64,000 bases of DNA from Schlesneria sp. DSM 10557 (GTDB lineage: Bacteria > Planctomycetota > Planctomycetia > Planctomycetales > Planctomycetaceae). How positions within the stretch are numbered: the stretch's first letter is position 1; each line of letters starts with the position of its first letter. The translations under genes were made by a program, and so were the position numbers. Below, piece by piece: positions 56,634 through 64,000 of this stretch. The notes beneath the pieces were generated by a model. The model was not told where the DNA came from. It searched no databases and worked only from the letters and a program-made list of their open reading frames with translations. Location: assembly GCF_041860085.1 (NCBI RefSeq), contig NZ_CP124747.1, positions 930,001-994,000 on the forward strand, given 5' to 3'.

Positions 56634-59600
56634 ATGACCGAGACTCTCTTTCAACGTCAGCCAGAACTGTTCAATTCGGACGGTACACCAAAGGCATATG
56701 GACTTTACGATCCTGCGAACGAACATGATTCGTGCGGTGTTGGTTTTGTGGCCCACATTAAAGGCCAGCAGTCCCGCCAGATCGTTGACGACGCATTGCG
56801 GATGCTCAAGCACATGTCCCATCGTGGAGCATGCGGCTGCGAGACGAACACGGGTGACGGCGCCGGTATTCTGACCTCCATTCCACATGACTTCTTCGTC
56901 AAGTCTGTTCAGCGCGACCTGCAGAAGGCTCTTCCTGCATTCGGCTCTTACGGCGTCGGTCTGATCTTCCTGCCAACGGATGCGGATCAGCGGAAGTCGG
57001 CCAAAGCGACGGTCGAGCAGTTGATTGCCGAACAGGGTCAGACGCTGATCGGGTGGCGTCACGTCCCCGTCGATCCAGATGGGGCAGACATCGGCCCATC
57101 CGCTCGCGCGGCCATGCCGCACTTCGAACAGTTGTTCGTGGCGTCGGCTCCCGGTCTGGACCAGGATGCGTTCGAACGACAGCTCTTCGTCATCCGCAAG
57201 CGAGCCAGCCACGCGATCCGGGAAGGCAACCTCGAGCAGGCACTGCAATTCTACGCCTGTTCCCTTTCGTCCCGCATCATGATCTACAAGGGGATGTTGA
57301 CCCCCGAGCAGGTCGCTCCGTTCTTCGTTGACCTGCAGGATGCGGACTTCGTTTCGCACCTGGCGATGGTTCACAGCCGTTTCTCGACGAACACCTTCCC
57401 AAGCTGGGATCGTGCACATCCCCAGCGTTACATCGCTCACAACGGCGAGATCAACACCGTTCGCGGCAACGGAAACTGGATGTTTGCCCGTCAGGGGATG
57501 ATGCAGAGTGCGCTGTTTGGCGACGATCTGCAGAAGCTTTTCCCACTGATCGAGCCACACTGCTCGGACTCGGGTAACTTCGACAATGCGCTCGAAATGC
57601 TGGTCATGGCAGGACGGACGCTCCCCGAAGCCGTGATGATGATGGTGCCGGAAGCCTGGCAGAATCATGACACGATGCCCGAAGACAAGCGGGCCTTCTA
57701 CGAGTACCACTCGGCCCTGCAGGAGCCGTGGGACGGTCCTGCGTCGATTTCGTTCACCGACGGTAACGTCATTGGCGCGACTCTCGACCGGAACGGTCTG
57801 CGTCCCAGCCGCTTCTACGTTACGCATGATGATCGCGTGATCATGGCCAGCGAAGTCGGTGTGCTCGATATCGACCCCGCGAATGTCAAGACAAAAGGAC
57901 GTCTGCAGCCTGGCAAGATGTTTCTGGTCGATTTCAAGCAGGGGCGACTGATCCCTGACGAAGAACTGAAGAAGGACTACTCGAACCGGCGTCCTTACAA
58001 CGAATGGCTCCGTCAGCAGCGACTTCTGCTGAACGAACTTCCCGTGGCAGAACCGCCGCAGCGGATGGTGGGCGATGAACTGCTGCAGCACATGCAGTCG
58101 TTCGGATATACCACTGAAACACTGCAGTTCATGCTCGTTCCGATGATCACGACGAAGAAGGATCCCATCGGATCGATGGGTGATGACTCAGCACTGGCGT
58201 GTATGAGCGACCAGCCCCGTCTGATCTACGATTACTTCAAGCAGTTGTTTGCACAGGTGACCAACCCCGCGATCGACAGCACGCGGGAAGAAGTCATCAT
58301 GTCGCTGGAGTGCTACATCGGCCCCGAAGGCAACGTCCTCGATTCGACCGAAGGTCAATGTCATCGCCTTGCCGTTCCGCACCCGATTCTCACGAATGAA
58401 GAACTGGCCGCAATCAAGCATTTGAACTATCGCGGCTGGAAGACCAAGACGATCGATATCACCTATCCGAAGTCTCAGGGACCGAAGGGCCTGAAGTGGG
58501 CTCTCGATCGGATCTGTGGCGAAGCGCGTCAGGCGATCGTCGACGGGTATAGCCTGATCGTCCTCTCGGACCGTCTGGCGAGTGCCCATCGTCTGCCTGT
58601 CAGTGCCTTGCTGGCGACGGGAGCCGTGCATCATCACCTCGTCCACAACGAAGAGCGGACCCGTATCGGGATCGTCGTCGAGACTGGCGAAGCCCGTGAA
58701 GTCCATCACTTCTGCCTGCTGACCGGGTACGGCGCCGACGCCATCAATCCTTACATGGCATTCGAAGCCCTGTGGCAGTTGCAGGATGAAGGGGAACTGT
58801 CCGGGGAATGGACCCACGAGCAGATCACCGCCGCTTATCGCAAGGCGACGAAGCAGGGGATCCTCAAGGTGATGGCCAAGATGGGGATCTCGACCCTTGC
58901 CAGCTACAAGGGTGCCCAGATCTTTGAAGCGGTGGGGATCAGCGAAGACGTGATCAACAAGTGCTTCCGTGGGACCCCCAGCCGAATCAGCGGTGTCGGT
59001 TTCGAGATCCTCGGTGAGGAAGCATTCCGACGTCACGAACTTGGCTATCCGACGCGAGAAAATAACAAGCTTCCCGTGCTTCCCAACTTCGGACTTTACG
59101 CCTGGCGTTCCGCCGGTGAAAAGCATGCGTGGAACCCCCACAACATTGCCAACATCCAGCGAGCAGCCCGGCAGGGAGACAAGGCGGCTTACAAAGAGTT
59201 TTCGAAGATGGTGAATGAGCAGACGACACGTGAGTGTCATCTGCGAGGGATGCTGAAGTTAAAAGAAGGGCTGACGCCTGTTCCTCTGGAAGAAGTCGAA
59301 CCCGTCGAAGCCATCCTCCGTCGCTTCTGTACGGGTGCGATGAGCTACGGTTCGATCTCTGCTGAAGCCCATGAAACACTGGCGATCGCCATGAACCGGA
59401 TTGGCGGCAAGAGCAACACCGGCGAAGGGGGTGAAGACTACAAGCGTTTCAAACCCGAACCCAATGGTGACTCGAAGCGGTCGGCCATCAAGCAGGTCGC
59501 GTCCGGTCGATTCGGTGTGACGAGCTGGTACCTGACCAATGCCGATGAGCTGCAGATCAAGGTTTCGCAAGGTGCAAAGCCTGGTGAAGGGGGCGAACTT

Positions 59601-61208
59601 CCCGGCTTCAAGGTCGACAAGATCATCGCCGCAACCCGCCATTCGACTCCGGGCGTCGGCTTGATCAGTCCTCCTCCGCATCACGACATTTATTCAATCG
59701 AAGACCTGTCACAACTGATCTTCGATTTGAAGAATGCCAATCCCTCTGCCCGCGTCAGTGTGAAACTGGTCTCTGAAGTGGGTGTCGGAACGATCGCGGC
59801 GGGTGTGGCTAAAGGTCATGCCGACAAGATCCTGATCTCTGGAGACTCGGGCGGAACAGGAGCCTCACCGCTTACCAGCATCAAGCACGCCGGTATGCCG
59901 TGGGAACTGGGAATCGCCGAAACACACCAGACACTGGTCCTGAACGACCTTCGCAGCCGCGTGCGGCTGGAAACCGATGGTCAGCTCAAGACGGGTCGCG
60001 ATGTGATCATCGCCTGTCTGCTGGGCGCCGAAGAATTCGGGTTCGCAACGGCGCCACTCATCACGATGGGCTGCATCATGATGCGCAAGTGCCACTTGAA
60101 TACCTGCCCGGTCGGGATCGCGACTCAGGATGTCGAGCTTCGCAAGAAGTTCACCGGCCAGCCCGAGCACGTGATCAACTACCTGTTCATGGTCGCCGAA
60201 GAAGCACGCGAGATCATGGCGTCACTCGGTTTCCGGACGATCGACGAGATGGTCGGACACTCTGAAGTGCTCGAATATGACAACTCGATCAACCACTGGA
60301 AGCTGAAGCACCTGGATCTGTCCCAGATCCTGACACCAGCGATCAAGCCGCACGAAAACGTTCAGACCTACTGCACAATTCCGCAAAACCACGGGATTGA
60401 GCTGCAGATCGATAATGAACTGGTTCGCGAGGCCCAGGAAGCGATTCAGAATAAGAAGCCGGTGCGACTGAATATCGAAGTGCAGAACATTGATCGTGCA
60501 CTCGGAACGATTCTCAGTCACGAAGTTTCCAAGAAGTGGGGCGAGCAGGGACTGCCTGACGACACGATCCGGGTCCGTTGCAAGGGCTCGGCCGGTCAGA
60601 CGCTGGGCGGCTGGCTTGCGAAAGGGATCACCATCGAAGTCGAAGGGGATGCGAATGACTTCGTTGGTAAGGGGCTGAGCGGTGGTCGGCTGATCGTCTA
60701 TCCGCCGGCAGCGTCCCAGTTCACTGCCGAGGAGAACATCATCATCGGTAACGTCGCACTCTACGGGGCAACCGCGGGTGAAGCGTTCTTCCGTGGTCGT
60801 GCGGCTGAACGGTTCTGCGTCCGAAACTCGGGGGCGAGCTGTGTGGTGGAAGGAGTGGGCGACCACGGTTGCGAATACATGACCGGTGGACGGGCGGTGA
60901 TCCTCGGGGAAACGGGCCGCAACTTTGCCGCCGGTATGTCAGGTGGGATTGCCTATGTTTACGATCGGCATGAAAAACTGCTGTCCAACTGCAACCTGGA
61001 AATGGTGGCGTTGGAAAAGGTTGATTCTCCTGCCGATATCGCAGAACTGAAAGAGCTGATCGCCAAGCACTACAAGCACACGAACTCGACCGTCGCGGCC
61101 GAGATTCTGCAGAACTGGGACGACGAACTTCCGCGGTTCGTAAAGGTCATGCCAACTGACTACAAGCGTGCCCTTGCCGAACAGTTGAAAGAGCTTGCGA
61201 GCAAATAA
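56634..61208 (+). CDS. gltB: Glutamate synthase large subunit
   Basis: A 1524-residue NADPH-type glutamate synthase alpha subunit, which makes two glutamates from glutamine and 2-oxoglutarate. A 33-residue propeptide precedes Cys34 (HDSCGVGFVAHI), the expected nucleophile of the class II glutaminase domain (34-430). The central domain follows, then the FMN domain (about 830-1230, with SGGTGASPLTSIKHAGMPWE). The iron-sulfur cysteines are Cys1147, Cys1153 and Cys1158 (GCIMMRKCHLNTCPVG). The GXGXG-repeat domain lies at about 1270-1490. Length is normal. gltD follows after a 405-base gap, which is longer than in a tight operon. Confidence 0.97.
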   Translation: MTETLFQRQPELFNSDGTPKAYGLYDPANEHDSCGVGFVAHIKGQQSRQIVDDALRMLKHMSHRGACGCETNTGDGAGILTSIPHDFFVKSVQRDLQKALPAFGSYGVGLIFLPTDADQRKSAKATVEQLIAEQGQTLIGWRHVPVDPDGADIGPSARAAMPHFEQLFVASAPGLDQDAFERQLFVIRKRASHAIREGNLEQALQFYACSLSSRIMIYKGMLTPEQVAPFFVDLQDADFVSHLAMVHSRFSTNTFPSWDRAHPQRYIAHNGEINTVRGNGNWMFARQGMMQSALFGDDLQKLFPLIEPHCSDSGNFDNALEMLVMAGRTLPEAVMMMVPEAWQNHDTMPEDKRAFYEYHSALQEPWDGPASISFTDGNVIGATLDRNGLRPSRFYVTHDDRVIMASEVGVLDIDPANVKTKGRLQPGKMFLVDFKQGRLIPDEELKKDYSNRRPYNEWLRQQRLLLNELPVAEPPQRMVGDELLQHMQSFGYTTETLQFMLVPMITTKKDPIGSMGDDSALACMSDQPRLIYDYFKQLFAQVTNPAIDSTREEVIMSLECYIGPEGNVLDSTEGQCHRLAVPHPILTNEELAAIKHLNYRGWKTKTIDITYPKSQGPKGLKWALDRICGEARQAIVDGYSLIVLSDRLASAHRLPVSALLATGAVHHHLVHNEERTRIGIVVETGEAREVHHFCLLTGYGADAINPYMAFEALWQLQDEGELSGEWTHEQITAAYRKATKQGILKVMAKMGISTLASYKGAQIFEAVGISEDVINKCFRGTPSRISGVGFEILGEEAFRRHELGYPTRENNKLPVLPNFGLYAWRSAGEKHAWNPHNIANIQRAARQGDKAAYKEFSKMVNEQTTRECHLRGMLKLKEGLTPVPLEEVEPVEAILRRFCTGAMSYGSISAEAHETLAIAMNRIGGKSNTGEGGEDYKRFKPEPNGDSKRSAIKQVASGRFGVTSWYLTNADELQIKVSQGAKPGEGGELPGFKVDKIIAATRHSTPGVGLISPPPHHDIYSIEDLSQLIFDLKNANPSARVSVKLVSEVGVGTIAAGVAKGHADKILISGDSGGTGASPLTSIKHAGMPWELGIAETHQTLVLNDLRSRVRLETDGQLKTGRDVIIACLLGAEEFGFATAPLITMGCIMMRKCHLNTCPVGIATQDVELRKKFTGQPEHVINYLFMVAEEAREIMASLGFRTIDEMVGHSEVLEYDNSINHWKLKHLDLSQILTPAIKPHENVQTYCTIPQNHGIELQIDNELVREAQEAIQNKKPVRLNIEVQNIDRALGTILSHEVSKKWGEQGLPDDTIRVRCKGSAGQTLGGWLAKGITIEVEGDANDFVGKGLSGGRLIVYPPAASQFTAEENIIIGNVALYGATAGEAFFRGRAAERFCVRNSGASCVVEGVGDHGCEYMTGGRAVILGETGRNFAAGMSGGIAYVYDRHEKLLSNCNLEMVALEKVDSPADIAELKELIAKHYKHTNSTVAAEILQNWDDELPRFVKVMPTDYKRALAEQLKELASK

Positions 61209-61613
61209 TGTGAAAACGAGGTTCCCGGCGGGGCGTTCAAAACTCCTCCGGGAACACGTCTCACGGAGTCCTCGCAACGGCCTTCCCGTGAACGAGATTG
61301 CTGGCACCATCCCTGTGCCGTTTCAGCCATGAGGGAACTTGTGCAGATGGCTGTCCTGGAAATAAATCGATGTGGTGCCTGAATCGATTCGGGCACCGGG
61401 TCGGTAATGAAGTCGCCTGATTTTCCCGTGTCGTCGATGAGTGTTCATTGGCGAGAGTTATTCAGTAATCGCCAAACGCTTGATCGATGAAATGTCATCC
61501 TGAGCGGTGAGTCGTTGTGTCGCAGACGGTTGGGACAAAAGCACAAACCCCGATCGAACCGACCAATCCGATTTCATCCGGATTATTCGCGTTTCTACAA
61601 CTTTGGTATTCAA
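61209..61613 (+). other. Gap between gltB and gltD
   Basis: About 405 bases with no gene. An imperfect stem (GTTCCCGG and CCGGGAAC, about 61222-61257) lies soon after the gltB stop and could attenuate read-through. No T-run follows. gltD may have its own promoter here. Confidence 0.4.
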
Positions 61614-63080
61614 ATGGGTAAGCCGACAGGTTTTAAAGAGTTCCAGCGACAGACGCCGAACGAAACCGATCCCCGGTTGCGGGTTCTGAACTGGAATGAA
61701 TTTCATGAACACATGTCTGAGAAAGAGCTGCGTACACAAGGTGCGCGCTGTATGGACTGTGGAGTCCCCTTCTGTCACACCGGGACACTTATGGCGGGCA
61801 TGGCAGCAGGCTGTCCCGTCAACAACCTGATTCCCGAGTGGAACGACCTGGTCTACCGTGGCCATTGGCGCGAAGCGCTGGATCGCCTGCATAAGACCAA
61901 TAACTTCCCCGAGTTCACCGGCCGCGTCTGCCCCGCTCCGTGCGAGGGGTCATGCGTGCTGGGAATCACCAATCCTCCCGTGACGATCAAGAGCATCGAA
62001 TGCTCGATCATTGATCACGGATTCGAACATGGCTGGGTTCAGCCGAATCCGCCACAGTCTCGAACAGGCAAGCGAGTCGCTGTCGTCGGCTCGGGGCCTG
62101 CGGGTCTCGCCGCTGCCGCTCAGCTCAATAGCGTTGGCCACGATGTGACCGTCTTCGAGCGTGCCGATCGAATTGGCGGGCTGCTCATGTACGGTATCCC
62201 CAACATGAAATTGGAAAAGCATATCGTCCAGCGCCGTGTTGACCTGCTCGCCACCGAAGGAGTCAAGTTCCGGACCGGTGTCGAAATCGGGCGTGATATC
62301 AGTGCGATGGACCTGCGTGAACAATTCGACGCCATCGTCCTCAGCACCGGGGCGACCCGACCGAGAGATCTGCCGATCCCCGGTCGTCAACTCAAGGGAA
62401 TCCATATGGCGATGGACTTCCTTTCGACAAACACGAAAAGCCTGCTCGATTCACAACACTCTGATGGCCAGTACATCAGCGCGAAAGACAAGCATGTCGT
62501 GGTCATCGGTGGTGGTGATACCGGAAACGACTGTATCGGCACCTCGGTTCGTCACGGCTGCAAGGGCGTGATTAATCTGGAAATCGTGCCCGAATCACCC
62601 GCTAACCGTGCCCCCAACAATCCCTGGCCGCAGTGGCCACGTATCTTCCGCGTCGACTACGGCCACGCGGAAGTGGCGGCGATCTTCGGCGAAGACCCAC
62701 GTCTGTTCAGCACGACGACCGTGGAATTCCTCGGAAATGAAAAGGGTGAAGTTCGCGCTCTGAAAATTGCGAAAGCCGAACCGGTGCCGCCGTTCAAAGT
62801 CATTCCCGGTACCGAACGAGAAATCCCTGCGGATCTCGTCTTCCTCGCTCTCGGGTTTCTTGGTCCTGAATCGACCGTCGCCGAACAACTCGGCGTCAAA
62901 CTGGACCCACGCTCGAACTACGATGCAGCGCACGGCCAGTTCACGACAAACGTCCCCGGCGTCTTCGCGGCAGGTGACTGCCGCCGTGGCCAAAGCTTGA
63001 TCGTCTGGGCGATCAATGAAGGCCGAGGGGCCGCACGGGAATGTGACAAGTACCTGATGGGACGCAGTGACCTTCCCTGA
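61614..63080 (+). CDS. gltD: Glutamate synthase small subunit
   Basis: A 488-residue glutamate synthase beta subunit that passes electrons from NADPH through FAD and iron-sulfur clusters to GltB. The ATG at 61614 ([13 protein letters not shown]) matches the family; the frame upstream is open but not protein-like. N-terminal Cys clusters read [11 protein letters not shown] and CPAPCEGSC. The FAD Rossmann motif is [17 protein letters not shown] and the NADPH motif is [13 protein letters not shown]. The C-terminal ATG-like stretch [19 protein letters not shown] is conserved. A terminator hairpin follows. Confidence 0.96.
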   Translation: MGKPTGFKEFQRQTPNETDPRLRVLNWNEFHEHMSEKELRTQGARCMDCGVPFCHTGTLMAGMAAGCPVNNLIPEWNDLVYRGHWREALDRLHKTNNFPEFTGRVCPAPCEGSCVLGITNPPVTIKSIECSIIDHGFEHGWVQPNPPQSRTGKRVAVVGSGPAGLAAAAQLNSVGHDVTVFERADRIGGLLMYGIPNMKLEKHIVQRRVDLLATEGVKFRTGVEIGRDISAMDLREQFDAIVLSTGATRPRDLPIPGRQLKGIHMAMDFLSTNTKSLLDSQHSDGQYISAKDKHVVVIGGGDTGNDCIGTSVRHGCKGVINLEIVPESPANRAPNNPWPQWPRIFRVDYGHAEVAAIFGEDPRLFSTTTVEFLGNEKGEVRALKIAKAEPVPPFKVIPGTEREIPADLVFLALGFLGPESTVAEQLGVKLDPRSNYDAAHGQFTTNVPGVFAAGDCRRGQSLIVWAINEGRGAARECDKYLMGRSDLP

Positions 63081-63139
63081 TCCTGAACCCCGTCTCGGCA
63101 GTTCGCTGTCATGAGACACAATGGACACCCGAACCACAG

Positions 63140-63175
63140 ACATTCCCCTTACCCCATCCGCGGGGTAGGGGATGT
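63140..63175 (+). terminator. Terminator after gltD
   Basis: A GC-rich hairpin, ACATTCCCCTTACCCC paired with GGGGTAGGGGATGT (two single-base bulges), lies 60 bases after the gltD stop and is followed by TGTCTGTC. Confidence 0.65.
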
Positions 63176-63320
63176 TGTCTGTCCGGAATTCCGTCCTGCA
63201 GAGGATTCCGGGTCGCGATTCGAAAAATGGCAGCGAGTGTCGTACAGCCTTTGTTTCTCGCTACAATGTCAACAGCCCTCGATCACTGCTCTTTTTGACC
63301 TCAAATTCGGCTAAATCAAT

Positions 63321-63782
63321 ATGCGAATCGCTCTCGGCTGTGATCACGCTGGTTTCCCGTTGAAGCAACGTGTTGCTTCCCTGATTCAGGCAGCAGGTCA
63401 TCAGGTGATCGATTGCGGCACCGAGTCGAACTGCTCTGTCGACTACCCCGACTACGCGAGAAAAGTCGGCGAGACCATCATCGCCGGCCAGGCCGATCGA
63501 GGAATCCTGGTTTGTGGAAGTGGTGTCGGGGTCAGCGTGGCCGCGAACAAGATTCCCGGTATTCGCGCTGCCATCTGTCATGACACTTACTCCGCTCACC
63601 AGGGCGTTGAGCACGACAGCATGAATGTCCTGTGCATCGGCGCTCGTATCGTCGGGGAAGAAGTCGCGACTGAACTGGTCAAGGCATTCATGAGTGCCGA
63701 ATTCAGCAGTGATGAGCGGCATGTGCGTCGCCTGAACAAGGTGCTCGACATCGAACGCGACGCGTTGGCAGGCCGCTTTTAA
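63321..63782 (+). CDS. rpiB: Ribose-5-phosphate isomerase B
   Basis: A 153-residue RpiB/LacAB-family isomerase interconverting ribose 5-phosphate and ribulose 5-phosphate in the pentose phosphate pathway. The N-terminus MRIALGCDHAGFPLKQ, the catalytic loop GILVCGSGVGVSVAANK and the DERHVRRLNKV tail are characteristic. Asp and His near the start bind the phosphosugar, and the Cys in VCGSG acts as base in the family. The ribosome binding site is weak. A -10-like TACAAT lies at 63262-63267. The partial lipoprotein gene follows in the same direction. Confidence 0.93.
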   Translation: MRIALGCDHAGFPLKQRVASLIQAAGHQVIDCGTESNCSVDYPDYARKVGETIIAGQADRGILVCGSGVGVSVAANKIPGIRAAICHDTYSAHQGVEHDSMNVLCIGARIVGEEVATELVKAFMSAEFSSDERHVRRLNKVLDIERDALAGRF

Positions 63783-63870
63783 GACCACGTCCGTTTTAAG
63801 ACCATGTCTTGGTCAGCAAGGAACGCCCCTGAACTCAGCTGCTTTGGAAGACTCGAGGAGCCCTGGATCG

Positions 63871-64000
63871 ATGAGCCGTTCATTCAGCCTGATTTTCTTT
63901 TGTCTCGCTCTCATTGTCGGATGTGCGCAGCAGCCACCCGCGGACAAGAACGACGCGACAGTTTCGGATTCGTCCGGGGGCACAGCAACTTCAGCCCCCG
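63871..64000 (+). CDS. Lipoprotein, 5' part only
   Basis: The gene runs off the window end. GAGGAG lies ten bases before the ATG at 63871. The translation begins MSRSFSLIFFCLALIVGCAQQ, a signal peptide with lipobox IVGC, so Cys18 would be lipidated. A Ser/Thr/Asp-rich linker follows (PPADKNDATVSDSSGG). The type of mature domain cannot be told from 43 codons. A solute-binding lipoprotein is one possibility given the rpiB neighbour, but that is a guess. Confidence 0.75.
   Translation, partial: MSRSFSLIFFCLALIVGCAQQPPADKNDATVSDSSGGTATSAP

Noticed and set aside
58188..59240. 350-codon minus-strand frame inside gltB
   Set aside because: Antisense shadow of a highly conserved gene with strong codon bias.

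Overview
The window looks like a chromosomal segment of a planctomycete (Planctomycetota, class Planctomycetia; genus not resolvable by eye). The grounds are a DUF1501 protein with a Tat leader, a planctomycete cytochrome-type DUF1549/DUF1553 protein, PEP-CTERM-type tails, VTDAGL-type leucine-rich repeats, FG-GAP secreted proteins, a receptor-like Ser/Thr kinase, a very large PAS-rich hybrid histidine kinase, and sparse gene packing with many short single-direction clusters. No rRNA, tRNA, CRISPR array, phage module or intact transposon was seen.

Layout. 0-7 kb: a tiny ORF, an NfeD-like membrane protein, a secreted FG-GAP protein, then a small-molecule cluster made of an M24 'pita-bread' hydrolase that has lost most metal ligands, a divergent MFS transporter and an enolase-superfamily enzyme. 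7-12.5 kb: housekeeping genes dnaG-rpoD, converging on eno through a shared terminator. 13-15 kb: an Asp/Ser-repeat protein with an N-terminal helix-turn-helix-like segment and a C-terminal membrane anchor. 15.2-15.6 kb: a candidate structured RNA and a 36-residue membrane peptide gene. 16-20.5 kb: exported LRR, DUF1501 and two C-terminally anchored exported proteins. 21.5-25.5 kb: a secreted esterase, a Tat-exported Gfo/Idh/MocA protein, and a hemolysin III/PAQR-like protein (apparent CTG start) overlapping a DUF4112 gene. 25.6-29.6 kb (minus): an altronate dehydratase-like enzyme, a MacB-type permease and nadK. 30-38 kb: an exported thioredoxin-fold protein, a WD40 remnant, the hybrid histidine kinase and the Cache-domain Ser/Thr kinase. 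38.5-47 kb: the DUF1549/1553 protein, a SpoU-type rRNA/tRNA methyltransferase, a DUF2339-DUF3999 pair and a secreted hydrolase. 47-50 kb: a Gly-rich TPR protein carrying a pair of compensating frameshifts. 50-55 kb: serC, infA, rnhA, a twin 122-bp hairpin repeat, a rhodanese and a RecA-like ATPase. 55.6-64 kb: a LysR regulator followed by gltB and gltD (glutamate synthase), rpiB and the start of a lipoprotein gene.

Functional links. gltB/gltD with the LysR gene form a nitrogen-assimilation unit and serC consumes glutamate. dnaG-rpoD keeps the core of the macromolecular-synthesis operon. The least explained items are the nested-stem RNA candidate at 15.24-15.41 kb, the 36-aa peptide beside it, the twin repeats at 52.7-52.95 kb, the Asp/Ser-repeat protein and the metal-less M24 enzyme. 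Coordinates come from reading the sequence; family names rest on motif recognition without a database search.
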